Assembly (NCBI RefSeq): GCF_014779715.1
Contig: NZ_JACXYU010000011.1
Span: 1 to 64,000 of the forward strand
DNA length: 64,000 bases
Source of the DNA: Streptomyces chumphonensis
GTDB taxonomy: Bacteria > Actinomycetota > Actinomycetes > Streptomycetales > Streptomycetaceae
Reading direction: 5' to 3'
Positions 1 to 7,762 of this stretch are shown here, one piece after another; positions within the stretch are counted from its first letter, which is position 1, and every line of letters starts with the position of its first letter. The position numbers and the translations under genes were made by a program. The notes below the pieces were generated by a model. The model saw only the letters and a program-made list of their open reading frames with translations, was not told the DNA's origin and did not search any database.

Positions 1-1115
1 CTCCCCTCCAGATACAGGGCCGCCGCACCGGCGGCGTGCGGGGTCGCCATCGACGTCCCGCTCATCGTGCTGGAGCCGGTGTCGGAGCTGTGGCTCGCGG
101 AGGTGATGTTGCCGCCCGGGGCGAAGAGGTCCAGGCAGCGGCCGTAGTTGGAGAAGCCGGAGCGGCCGTCGCCCCGGTCCGTCGAGCCCAGCGTGATCGC
201 CTCGGGGACGTCGCCGGGCGAGGTCCCGCAGGCGTCGGTACCGGAGTTGCCCGCCGCGATGGCGAACTGGATGCCCGCGTCGATCGCCCCCCGGGTGGCG
301 TCGCGCAGGGCCTGCGGTTCGGCGTTCGGGCCGCCGGAGGTGAGGCTCATGTTGCCGACGGAGGGGCCGTCGGCGTTCTGGGCGACCCAGTCCAGGCCCT
401 CGATGGCGTCGCGGTCCGGTGCGCTGCCGTCACAGCCGAGGACGCGGACGGCGACGAGGTCGACGTCCTTGGCGACGCCGTACTCCGCGCCGCCGATCGT
501 CCCGGCCACATGGGTGCCGTGGCCGTTGCAGTCCTGCGCGGTGCCGTCCTCGTCGACGAAGTCGTAGCCGTGCGAGGCGCGGCCCTCGAACGTCCGGTGG
601 CTCGTGCGGATACCGGAGTCCAGCACGTAGGCGGTGACGCCCGCGCCCGTGGCGGGGTAGGCGTAGGCGTCGTCCACGGAGCCGTCCACCCGGTCCAGCC
701 CCCAGGACGGCGGCGAGGGCTGGGTGCCGCCCGCGGCCCGCACGAGCTGCGACTGCTGGACGTACCTCACCTGCGGGTCGGCGGCCAGTCGTCGGGCCTG
801 CGCGGCGGTCATGTCCGCCGCGAAGCCGCGCAGGACGCTGGTGTAGACGTGGTCCGCCGTCCCGCCGTAGCGGTCGGTCAACTCCTCGGCCTGCGCGGCC
901 ACCCGCGCCTCGGCGCTCGCGGCGAGCGACGTCGCGCCGTCGAGGACCACGATGTACTGGCCCTCCAGCGCCCCCGGCGCGCCGGCGCCGACGACGGTGC
1001 CCTCGGCCGCGTGCGCCGGACCCGCCGCCAGGCCCACCCCGGCCAGCGCACCCGTCATGGCCAGGCCCGTGCACCAGGCCGTCAGCCGACGGCGCCGTGT
1101 TCGGACGAGCTTCAT
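1..1115 (-). CDS. Secreted subtilisin-like serine protease (S8, proteinase K-like), 3' end cut by window
   Basis: Exported endopeptidase that would be processed outside the cell. The ATG at 1115 opens a signal peptide: an Arg-rich start (MKLVRTRRRR), a hydrophobic core and an AHA-type end near residue 35. An inhibitor I9 propeptide follows (about residues 45-115, starting near GQYIVVLDG). The S8 domain shows all three catalytic motifs: Asp in VLDSGIR (about residue 166), His in NGHGTHVAG (about 199) and Ser in GTSMATPHAAG (about 355). The motif spacing and the Cys in AQDCNGHG fit the proteinase K subfamily. About 370 codons are present, so only the C-terminal tail is missing and any C-terminal domain cannot be judged. 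The 177 bp to the next gene hold its promoter region; no clear operator is seen. Confidence 0.93.
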   Translation of the reverse strand, partial: MKLVRTRRRRLTAWCTGLAMTGALAGVGLAAGPAHAAEGTVVGAGAPGALEGQYIVVLDGATSLAASAEARVAAQAEELTDRYGGTADHVYTSVLRGFAADMTAAQARRLAADPQVRYVQQSQLVRAAGGTQPSPPSWGLDRVDGSVDDAYAYPATGAGVTAYVLDSGIRTSHRTFEGRASHGYDFVDEDGTAQDCNGHGTHVAGTIGGAEYGVAKDVDLVAVRVLGCDGSAPDRDAIEGLDWVAQNADGPSVGNMSLTSGGPNAEPQALRDATRGAIDAGIQFAIAAGNSGTDACGTSPGDVPEAITLGSTDRGDGRSGFSNYGRCLDLFAPGGNITSASHSSDTGSSTMSGTSMATPHAAGAAALYLEG

Positions 1116-1292
1116 TGCCTGCCTCCGCATCGATGGCGACACCACGGCGTCCCCGGCCGTGGCGCCCCCACGATGGGGCCGGGGACGGGCCGGAACAATC
1201 CGGGCAACGGTAGGTAGGTGCCGGGTACGTGGCCGTGCGGGTGCTGCGGAGGTGCCCCGTGGGTGCCGTGCCCAGGCGCCCCGGAACCGCCG

Positions 1293-1967
1293 TCAGCGGT
1301 AGGTGAGGAGGGCGGGCGTGGCGTCGAGGTGGTCGTGGGCGTTGAAGGTGACGCAGGTCAGCCCGCGTCGCCCGGAGACGACCTTGGTGACCCCGGTGTT
1401 GACGGTGACGGGGTTGAGGACGCGCCACAGGGAGGCGTCACCGGCCAGGAGGCGCGAGACGACGAGCGAGACGGGTCCGCCGGACGTCACCACCAGCGTC
1501 GTCCCGCCCCGGGCGGCACGCTCGGCGGCCCGCGTCAGGGCGGCGTGCACGCGGGTGGTGAAGGCGCCGAACGGCTCGGCGTAGTCGGCGTCGTGCTCCC
1601 CGCCCGCCCAGCGGGCCGTGGCCCGCTCGAACAGCTCCTGGAAGGCGCGCGGGGAGGAGGCCGGACGCCCGGCGGCGTCCGCGAGCGGGGTGTGCGCGTC
1701 CACGACGTCCAGGTGGTCGAACTCGTCCCAGCCCGCGTCGGTCTCGACCTCGGGCGGGACCGTCCAGCCCGCACCCGCCAGCAGCGCGGCCGTCGTCTGG
1801 GCGTGGCGGGTGAGTGCGCCGCGCACGAGACGCCCGGGGACGACGCCCCGGGCGGCCAGGGACGCGCCGAGGAGGCGGGCCTGTTCGTGGCCCGCCTCGG
1901 AGAGTACGTCGTAGTCGGCGGCGCCGAAGGACGCCTGGCCGTGGCGGACGAGCAGGAGGACGCTCAC
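1293..1967 (-). CDS. Histidine phosphatase (phosphoglycerate mutase-like) family protein
   Basis: 224-residue cytosolic protein of the histidine phosphatase superfamily. The phosphohistidine motif is at the very N-terminus (LLLVRHGQASFG), followed by the typical LSEAGHEQARLLG helix. A second conserved His is probably the one in HDADYAEPFGAF or in the C-terminal part; I could not align it with certainty. I chose the GTG at 1967 because it places RHG at residues 8-10 and overlaps the stop of the upstream kinase-like gene by GTGA, implying translational coupling. It is the last gene of a five-gene operon with an ACAD11-like dehydrogenase and an APH-like kinase, so removing phosphate from a phosphorylated acyl intermediate is possible. 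That role is inference; the substrate is unknown. Confidence 0.88.
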   Translation of the reverse strand: MSVLLLVRHGQASFGAADYDVLSEAGHEQARLLGASLAARGVVPGRLVRGALTRHAQTTAALLAGAGWTVPPEVETDAGWDEFDHLDVVDAHTPLADAAGRPASSPRAFQELFERATARWAGGEHDADYAEPFGAFTTRVHAALTRAAERAARGGTTLVVTSGGPVSLVVSRLLAGDASLWRVLNPVTVNTGVTKVVSGRRGLTCVTFNAHDHLDATPALLTYR

Positions 1968-3052
1968 CGCCGCGCCCGCCGCATCACGCGCAGGCAGCGG
2001 CGTTCGAGCAGCCGCGTCATGACCCAGAAGTGCCGGAACGCGGGGTTCGTGGTCTGCCGGTGGTGGTAGCGGTAGTAGATCTGCTGGCAGATGACGGCGA
2101 GCCGGAAGAGGCCGAAGACCTCGTAGAACGCCCACTCCCGCTCGGTGAGGGTCAGGCCCGTGCGGGAGGTGTAGTACGCCACGACCTCCGCGCGGGTGAG
2201 CATGCCGGGCAGGTGCGTCGGCTGGCGGCGGAAGCGCCGGAACACCGGCCCGTCGCCCGCCTCGACCCAGTAGGCCAGGGCGCCGCCGAGGTCCATCAGG
2301 GGGTCGCCGAGGGTGGCCATCTCCCAGTCGAGCAGGCCGACCGGCCGCGTCGGGTCGTCGGGGTCGAGGACGACGTTGTCGAAGCGGAAGTCGTTGTGGA
2401 TGAGGCAGATGCGGCGATCGCCCGGCTGCTCCGCGTCCAGCCAGGACATCACCTTCTCGAACGAGCCGGTGTTCCACGTGCGGGCCCTGCGGTAGCGCTG
2501 CGACCACCCGGCGACCTGCCGTGCGACGTAGCCCTCGCCCTTGCCCAGGTCGGCGAGGCCGGCCTCGTCCGGGTCGACGGAGTGCAGGGAGATCAGCAGG
2601 TCGAGGACGTTGACGCACAGCTCCCGGGTCCGCTCCGGCGTGAGTTCGACGTCCGGTGGCAACTCCTTGCGGGGAATGGGCCCGACCAGCCGTTCCATGA
2701 CGTAGAACGGCGAGCCGATGACGGACTCGTCCGCACAGAACGCCACCATCGCCGGGACGAACGGGAAGACGGGGGCGAGCCGCTCCTGGATGCGGTACTC
2801 ACGGCCCATGTCGTGCGCGCCCCGCGCCTTCTGGCCGCGCGGCGGGCGGCGCAGGATCAGGTCGCGGCCGGGGTGGCGCAGCAGGTACGTGAGGTTGGAC
2901 GCGCCGCCGGAGAACTGCCGCACCCGCGGCCCGCCCTCCAGGCCGGCCGGGTCGTCGGCGTGCTCCCGCAGCCATCGGGCGACGGCGTCGACGTCGAAGG
3001 CGTCCTCCTCGCGGACCTCACGGGCTCCGGAGACGCGCTCGGCCCCGCTCAC
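1964..3052 (-). CDS. Phosphotransferase family protein, ACAD10/11 kinase-domain type
   Basis: 362-residue protein with the aminoglycoside/choline kinase fold. A nucleotide-binding segment is at RQFSGGASNLTYLL. The catalytic loop is HNDFRFDN (Brenner HxDxxxxN) and the metal-binding Asp is in GLLDWEMATLGDP. The GASNLTY and DWEMATLGDP motifs are those of the kinase-like domain fused to acyl-CoA dehydrogenase in eukaryotic ACAD10/ACAD11, rather than of drug-resistance kinases. From my knowledge of that family, ACAD10/11 handle 4-hydroxy acyl substrates by phosphorylation followed by elimination. The same pair is encoded here as separate genes in one operon. The GTG start at 3052 overlaps the upstream dehydrogenase stop (GTGA), and the 3' end overlaps the phosphatase start. 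Antibiotic resistance is unlikely. Confidence 0.9.
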   Translation of the reverse strand: MSGAERVSGAREVREEDAFDVDAVARWLREHADDPAGLEGGPRVRQFSGGASNLTYLLRHPGRDLILRRPPRGQKARGAHDMGREYRIQERLAPVFPFVPAMVAFCADESVIGSPFYVMERLVGPIPRKELPPDVELTPERTRELCVNVLDLLISLHSVDPDEAGLADLGKGEGYVARQVAGWSQRYRRARTWNTGSFEKVMSWLDAEQPGDRRICLIHNDFRFDNVVLDPDDPTRPVGLLDWEMATLGDPLMDLGGALAYWVEAGDGPVFRRFRRQPTHLPGMLTRAEVVAYYTSRTGLTLTEREWAFYEVFGLFRLAVICQQIYYRYHHRQTTNPAFRHFWVMTRLLERRCLRVMRRARR

Positions 3053-3801
3053 ACCAGCCTCCGGACGACGGAGAGGGGCAGGACGCGCAGGGCCAGCCCG
3101 ATCGGCACCCACGGCCAGGCCGGGACGTACGCCGTGACGCGGCGCCGCTCGATGGCGGCGACCATCGCCCGGACCCCGGTGGGGGTGTCGACCATGAAGC
3201 GCGTCTTCTGCGCGACGTGGGCGTTCATCTCCGAGCGGATGTAGCCGGGGTAGACCACCGAAACGTCCAGTCCGGGCACGCGCTCCGAACGCAGCCCCTC
3301 GGCGAGCGCGGCGACGCCCGCCTTCGTGGCGGCGTAGGTCGTCATGGCCTTGCGCATGCCGCGCAGCGCGGACATCGAGGAGATCATCACCAGGTGGCCC
3401 CGGCCCTGCGCGCGGAAGACCTCCAGGGCCGCCTCGCTCTGGGCGAGGGCGCCGACGAAGTTGGTCATCGCCGTCTCCCGGTTGGCGTCGTGCCGTCCGG
3501 TGCCCAGGGCCGCGCCCTTGCCGAGGCCCGCGTTGACGATGACGCGGTCGATCGTGCCGAAGTCCTCGGCGAAGGCCCGGAAGACGGTGTGGACGGCCTC
3601 CCCGTCGGTGACGTCGAGGGCGCGCGCCTCCACCCGACGGGCGGGGTGCGCGGCGGCGATCTCCTCCACCAGCGCCTTCAGCCGGTCGCTGCGCCGGGCG
3701 CACAGCGCCAGGTCGTACCCGAGCGCGGCGAACTGCCGCGCCATCTCCTCACCGAGGCCGGCGCTGGCCCCGGTGATGAGGATCGTGCCCTTGCCGCTCA
3801 T
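3049..3801 (-). CDS. Short-chain dehydrogenase/reductase (first of two)
   Basis: 250-residue classical SDR, a soluble NAD(P)(H)-dependent oxidoreductase. Visible motifs are the cofactor loop TGASAGLGEEMA (about residues 9-20), the NAG of VIVNAGLGKG, the catalytic Ser in MISSMSALRG and the YAATK pair (Tyr-x-x-x-Lys). An Arg after strand 2 (CARRSDR) favours NADP(H). The C-terminal stretch after the fold is hydrophobic (WPWVPIGLALRVLPL), as in membrane-associated acyl-chain SDRs. The ATG at 3801 lies in an ATGA overlap with the stop of the preceding SDR. Membership of an acyl-CoA dehydrogenase operon suggests a hydroxy- or keto-acyl substrate, which is an inference. Confidence 0.9.
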   Translation of the reverse strand: MSGKGTILITGASAGLGEEMARQFAALGYDLALCARRSDRLKALVEEIAAAHPARRVEARALDVTDGEAVHTVFRAFAEDFGTIDRVIVNAGLGKGAALGTGRHDANRETAMTNFVGALAQSEAALEVFRAQGRGHLVMISSMSALRGMRKAMTTYAATKAGVAALAEGLRSERVPGLDVSVVYPGYIRSEMNAHVAQKTRFMVDTPTGVRAMVAAIERRRVTAYVPAWPWVPIGLALRVLPLSVVRRLV

Positions 3802-4670
3802 GCCTTTCGCTCCCGCTCCCGCTGCTCGTCCGTTGGCCGGTCCGTTCCGTGCCGCCGGTCCGCTCCGTCCTGCTCCGCTCGTGCCTCGCCCTGCCGGATG
3901 CGTTGCCCGAAGCGGTACATCTGCCGGTCGTAGAGCGGCCGCAGGAGCCGTTTGGCCCAGTACGCGCGCCGTCCCGGCCCGTCGGTGAGGATGACCGGTC
4001 TGCCCGTACGGACCCCGGCCATGACCTTGGCGGCGATCTGGTCGGCGTCCAGCGGGGACCGGCTGATCAGCCGGGTCGCCACCTGCTCCATCAGCGGGTC
4101 GCTGCCGGGCAGGGACGCCGCGAGGTCGGTGCGGAAGAAGGACGGGCAGACGACGGACGTCGTCACGCCGTAGGGCGCGAGCTCGTAGCGCAGCGTCTCG
4201 CTGAGCGCGACGACGGCCGCCTTGACGGCGTTGTAGGAGCCGCTGGCCGGCGGGTGCGTCAGCCCGGCCATGGAGGCGGTGTTGACGATGTGCCCGGAGC
4301 CCTGCCGCTTCATCATCGGGGTGAACGTGCGGCAGCCCCGCACGACGCCGAAGAGGTTGATGTCGGTGATCCACCGCCAGTCGTCCATCGGGAGGACGTC
4401 GATGCGCCCGCCCGCCGCGACCCCGGCGTTGTTGACGAGGACGTCCAGACCGCCCCAGTGCTCCTCGACCCAGGTGTGGGCGTCGGCCCAGTCGGCGTCG
4501 GAGGTGACGTCGAGCCTCAGGAACGCCTCGCCCGGGGGCGGCGCGCCGGGCCGGTCCGCCGGGTCGGTCCGGTCGGTGACGAGGACGCGGTCGCCCGCCC
4601 GCGTGAAGGCGGCCGCCAGCGCCGCGCCCAGCCCGGAGGCGCCGCCGGTGATCAGGACCCGCCGGCTCAT
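3798..4670 (-). CDS. Short-chain dehydrogenase/reductase (second of two)
   Basis: 290-residue SDR. The cofactor loop is TGGASGLGAALA near the N-terminus. An acidic residue after strand 2 (LVTDRTDP) favours NAD(H). NNAG is present (VLVNNAGVAAGG), with the catalytic Ser in NTASMAG and Tyr/Lys in YNAVK. The family core ends near residue 260; the last ~30 residues are a charged Arg/Glu-rich tail that looks disordered. The start ATG at 4670 overlaps the stop of the dehydrogenase gene (ATGA), and the stop overlaps the next SDR. The opposite cofactor preference of the two neighbouring SDRs would allow sequential or reverse steps on the same substrate, but that is only suggested by the sequences. Confidence 0.9.
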   Translation of the reverse strand: MSRRVLITGGASGLGAALAAAFTRAGDRVLVTDRTDPADRPGAPPPGEAFLRLDVTSDADWADAHTWVEEHWGGLDVLVNNAGVAAGGRIDVLPMDDWRWITDINLFGVVRGCRTFTPMMKRQGSGHIVNTASMAGLTHPPASGSYNAVKAAVVALSETLRYELAPYGVTTSVVCPSFFRTDLAASLPGSDPLMEQVATRLISRSPLDADQIAAKVMAGVRTGRPVILTDGPGRRAYWAKRLLRPLYDRQMYRFGQRIRQGEARAEQDGADRRHGTDRPTDEQRERERKA

Positions 4671-5926
4671 CGCCGCGCCCCGTACTTGGCCAGCTCCAGC
4701 CGGGCGACCATGCCCCGGTGGACCTCGTCGGGCCCGTCGGCCAGCCGCAGGGCGCGGGCGGTGACCCAGGAGGCGGCGAGCGGGACGTCGTCGGAGAGCC
4801 CGGCGCCGCCGTGCAGTTGCATCGCGAAGTCGATGACCTGCTGCGCCATGTTCGGGGCCGCGACCTTGATCTGGCTGACCTCGCTGAGCGCGTGCAGCGG
4901 TCCGCCCTGGTCGAGCTTCCAGGCGGCGTGCAGCACGAGGAGCCGGGTGGCGTCGATGGCGATGCGGGCGTCCGCGACGCGCTCGCGGTTGCCCCCGAGG
5001 TCGACCAGCGGCTTGCCGAAGCCGACCCGGGACAGGCCGCGCTCGCAGGCGAGTTCCAGGGCCTTCTCGGCCAGGCCGATGAGGCGCATGCAGTGGTGGA
5101 CGCGGCCGGGGCCGAGGCGCCCCTGGGCGATCTCGAAGGCGCGGCCCGGTCCGGCGACGACGTGGGACAGCGGCACGCGGACGTCGGTGAAGGAGACCTC
5201 GCCGTGGCCGTGCGGCTCGTCGTACACGCCCATGGTCGGCAGCATGCGCTCCACCCGCACGCCCGGGGTGTCGCGCGGGACGATCACCATGGAGTGCCGG
5301 TGGTGCCTGTCGGCCTCCGGGTCGCTGAGGGCCATGACGATGAGCACGTCGCAGTCGGAGTGCCCGACGCCGGTGGACCACCACTTGCGGCCGTTGACGA
5401 CGACCTCGTCGCCCTCGACGTCGGCCCGCAGCGCCATGTTCGTCGCGTCGGAGGAGGCCACGTCGGGTTCCGTCATGCAGAAGGCGCTGCGGCTGCGGGC
5501 GTCGAGGAGCGGTTCGAGCCACCGCTCGCGCTGCTCCGCGCTGCCGTACTTGAGCAGGACCTCCATGTTGCCGGTGTCGGGGGCGTTGCAGTTGAAGACG
5601 TGCGGGGCGAGGAAGGAGCGGCCGGTCTGCTCGGCGATCGGCGCGTAGTCGGTGTTGCTGAGCCCGGCTCCGCCGTCGGTGCCGTAGCGCTCGGCGTAGG
5701 GGCCCTCGTGCCCGGCGGGGAGGAAGAGGTTCCACAGCCCCTGGGCACGGGCCTTGGCCCGCAGCTCGGCGATGAGGGGCAGCGGCTCCCAGGGGTCGCC
5801 GGCGCCCGCGCGGCGGGCGGCGATCTCCCGGTGGTAGGCGGCTTCGGCCGGTTCGATCTCGGCGCGGATGAAGGCTCGCACGCGCTCGGTCAGGTCGGCC
5901 GCACGAGCTGAGGGGGCGAAGTCCAT
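4667..5926 (-). CDS. Acyl-CoA dehydrogenase, ACAD11-like; first gene of operon
   Basis: 419-residue flavoenzyme of the acyl-CoA dehydrogenase family. The N-terminal helical domain has the NYAP-like segment NTDYAPIAEQTGRS. The middle domain has FCMTEPDVASSDATN for flavin and substrate binding. In the C-terminal domain, the place of the usual catalytic Glu (YEGT) is occupied by ADGPDEVHRG, a signature I recognise from ACAD10/11. An ACAD11-type reaction on a phosphorylated 4-hydroxyacyl-CoA is therefore a better guess than plain beta-oxidation. It heads the five-gene overlapping operon that includes the matching APH-type kinase. A 15-bp inverted repeat ends 21 bp upstream of the ATG at 5926, and the Shine-Dalgarno is weak (AGGG). 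Confidence 0.93.
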   Translation of the reverse strand: MDFAPSARAADLTERVRAFIRAEIEPAEAAYHREIAARRAGAGDPWEPLPLIAELRAKARAQGLWNLFLPAGHEGPYAERYGTDGGAGLSNTDYAPIAEQTGRSFLAPHVFNCNAPDTGNMEVLLKYGSAEQRERWLEPLLDARSRSAFCMTEPDVASSDATNMALRADVEGDEVVVNGRKWWSTGVGHSDCDVLIVMALSDPEADRHHRHSMVIVPRDTPGVRVERMLPTMGVYDEPHGHGEVSFTDVRVPLSHVVAGPGRAFEIAQGRLGPGRVHHCMRLIGLAEKALELACERGLSRVGFGKPLVDLGGNRERVADARIAIDATRLLVLHAAWKLDQGGPLHALSEVSQIKVAAPNMAQQVIDFAMQLHGGAGLSDDVPLAASWVTARALRLADGPDEVHRGMVARLELAKYGARR

Positions 5927-5946
5927 GGGCCGACCCTAGGACCTTG

Positions 5947-5961
5947 TTGAGCGTTGCTCAA
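5947..5961. promoter_or_regulatory. Inverted repeat, probable repressor operator for the ACAD operon
   Basis: Perfect 6-3-6 inverted repeat TTGAGCGTTGCTCAA placed 21 bp before the acyl-CoA dehydrogenase start. Size and position fit an operator overlapping the promoter or start of transcription, as for TetR- or GntR-type lipid regulators. The cognate regulator is not identifiable in this window. Confidence 0.5.
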
Positions 5962-5983
5962 TAGCGCCGGGATCAGAATCACA

Positions 5984-6017
5984 CCGGCCGCACTGTGCAC
6001 GTGCACAGTGCGGCCGG
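5984..6017. repeat. Perfect 34-bp palindrome between the reductase and ACAD operons
   Basis: Two 17-bp arms with no spacer: CCGGCCGCACTGTGCAC followed directly by its reverse complement, including the core GTGCACGTGCAC. It lies 39 bp after the stop of the ferredoxin-reductase gene and 57 bp before the ACAD start, both read leftward. It could be an intrinsic terminator (no T tract) or a large operator. A hairpin of this size without a loop cannot fold completely as RNA, which leaves the operator reading open. Confidence 0.55.
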
Positions 6018-6055
6018 AGGTGGGGCCGAAGGTCGGCCGGGCGTGCGGACGCCGG

Positions 6056-7732
6056 TCAGCGCGGCAGCAGACGGCGCGGGCCGCGCGCGGTGGCGACCAG
6101 CTCCTCCACCGTCGCCAGCTTGACGCGCGGACGTCCGTCCCGGCGCCCACGGGCCTCCTCGGCCCGTTCGATGGCGGCCAGCCCCCGGGCGTCGACGAGG
6201 TGCCGGCTGCGGCGCCGGGCCAGCCGGCGGAAGGCCCTCGCCCCGCCGGACGGCGCGGGCAGCGTCCCGGCGGCGGCGTCCGCGATCAGCGAGCCGACGG
6301 TCTCCGCCGCGCACGTGCGGTTGGCCCCGATGCCTCCGGACGGACCGCGCTTGATCCACCCCACGACGTACGTCCCCGGCCGGCCCGCGACCCGGCCGGC
6401 CTCGTGCGGCACCGTGCCGCTCGCCTCGTCGAACGGCAGCCCCGGCACCCCGACCCCCCGGTAGCCGACGGCCCGCAGCAGCATCCCGGCCGGGATCTCC
6501 GCCTCGCCGTCCGCACCGCCGACCCGCAGGGCGCGGACGCCTCCCCCGCCCTCCCCGGCTCCCTCGGCGCCGCCACCGAGGGCCGCCACCGGCGCGGAGC
6601 GGAACCGGAGGACGATGCGGCGCTCCGGCCCGGGCGGACGCGACCAGTCCACCCGCTCGCGCTCGGCGCCGCGCAGCGCGGCGGCCCGGTCCTGCGGCCC
6701 GGCGGCGTCGAGCGCTTCGGTGATCAGCGGGTCGTGGGCGTCCACGACCAGCCGGACGCCGTCCAGGTGCGTCAGGGCGAGCAGTTCGGACCGCGTGCAG
6801 GCGGCGTCCTCCGGGCCCCGACGGCCCAGCAGCACCACCTCGCGCACCCGGCTGCGGCGCAGGGCGGCCAGCGCGTGGTCGGCGATGTCGGTCCCGGCGA
6901 GTGTCTCGGGGTCGGCGACGAGGACGCGCGCCACGTCGAGGGCCACGTTGCCGTTGCCCACCACGACGACCCGCTCGGCGGAGAGGTCCACCGCGTCCGG
7001 GGCGACCTCGGGGTGGGCGTTGTACCAGGCCACGAACGTGGTCGCCGCGATGCTGCCCGGGAGGCCCTCGCCGGGGACGCCGGTGCGGCGGTCCGCCGAG
7101 GCGCCGACGGCGTAGACGACGGCGTCGTGGTGCGCGGCCAGTTCGTCCGGGGTGACGTCCCGGCCCACCTCCAGGCCGAGCGCCATCCGCACCCGGGGGT
7201 GGTGGTGGAAGCGGGCGAACGTCTCGCCGACGCCCTTGGTGGCGGGGTGGTCGGGCGCCACGCCGTAGCGCACGAGGCCGCCGGCCACCGGCAGCCGGTC
7301 GACGAGGGTGACCTCGGCGTCGGTGTGCAGCAGCAGGTCCTCCGCCGCGTACATCCCGGCCGGTCCGGTGCCGACGACGGCGACCCGGAGCGTCGGGAAG
7401 TCCGGCGGCAGCACGCGCTCGAAGCGGGGGCGGCCCCAGGCGTGGAAGTTCGGCCCGGCCACGGAGGTGCCGGGGTCCCGGCCCTCGAAGTACGCCGCGT
7501 TGAGGGCGGCGTACTCCTTCTGCCCGTCCGGCAACCGGTCCACGGGGACGACGGCGTCGACCGGGCAGGCGTCCGCGCAGGCGCCGCAGTCGATGCACGC
7601 CCGGGGGTCGATGTGGAGCATCTCCGTGCTGCCGAAGGCGCGTTCCTCGGGTGTCGGGTGGATGCAGTTGACCGGGCAGACGGCCACACAGGTGGCGTCG
7701 TTGCAGCAGGTCTGGGTGATGGCGAAGGCCAT
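6056..7732 (-). CDS. Ferredoxin-fused NADP+ reductase (FprB-like)
   Basis: 558-residue fusion. The N-terminal 60 residues form a 7Fe-type ferredoxin: one cluster uses Cys 9/15/19 (TQTCCNDATCVAVCPVNC), the other CIDCGACADACPVDAV. An FAD/NADP reductase of the adrenodoxin-reductase type follows: VAVVGTGPAGMYAAEDLL (FAD), RYGVAPDHPATK, VVVVGNGNVALDVARVL (NADP), and the C-terminal GWIKRGPSGGIGANR motif that closes on FAD. Its job is to pass electrons from NADPH to an iron-sulfur acceptor. The start lies 30 bp after the AurF-like oxygenase stop, on the same strand, so it is probably that diiron enzyme's redox partner. A Gly/Ala/Glu-rich insertion sits near residue 390. The same architecture occurs in mycobacterial FprB. 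Confidence 0.92.
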   Translation of the reverse strand: MAFAITQTCCNDATCVAVCPVNCIHPTPEERAFGSTEMLHIDPRACIDCGACADACPVDAVVPVDRLPDGQKEYAALNAAYFEGRDPGTSVAGPNFHAWGRPRFERVLPPDFPTLRVAVVGTGPAGMYAAEDLLLHTDAEVTLVDRLPVAGGLVRYGVAPDHPATKGVGETFARFHHHPRVRMALGLEVGRDVTPDELAAHHDAVVYAVGASADRRTGVPGEGLPGSIAATTFVAWYNAHPEVAPDAVDLSAERVVVVGNGNVALDVARVLVADPETLAGTDIADHALAALRRSRVREVVLLGRRGPEDAACTRSELLALTHLDGVRLVVDAHDPLITEALDAAGPQDRAAALRGAERERVDWSRPPGPERRIVLRFRSAPVAALGGGAEGAGEGGGGVRALRVGGADGEAEIPAGMLLRAVGYRGVGVPGLPFDEASGTVPHEAGRVAGRPGTYVVGWIKRGPSGGIGANRTCAAETVGSLIADAAAGTLPAPSGGARAFRRLARRRSRHLVDARGLAAIERAEEARGRRDGRPRVKLATVEELVATARGPRRLLPR

Positions 7733-7762
7733 GGTGACGGTCAGCTCGCTCGGATCAAGGGG

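Noticed and set aside
1964..3052. Aminoglycoside resistance phosphotransferase
   Set aside because: Motifs and operon context match the ACAD10/11 kinase domain; no resistance-enzyme features.
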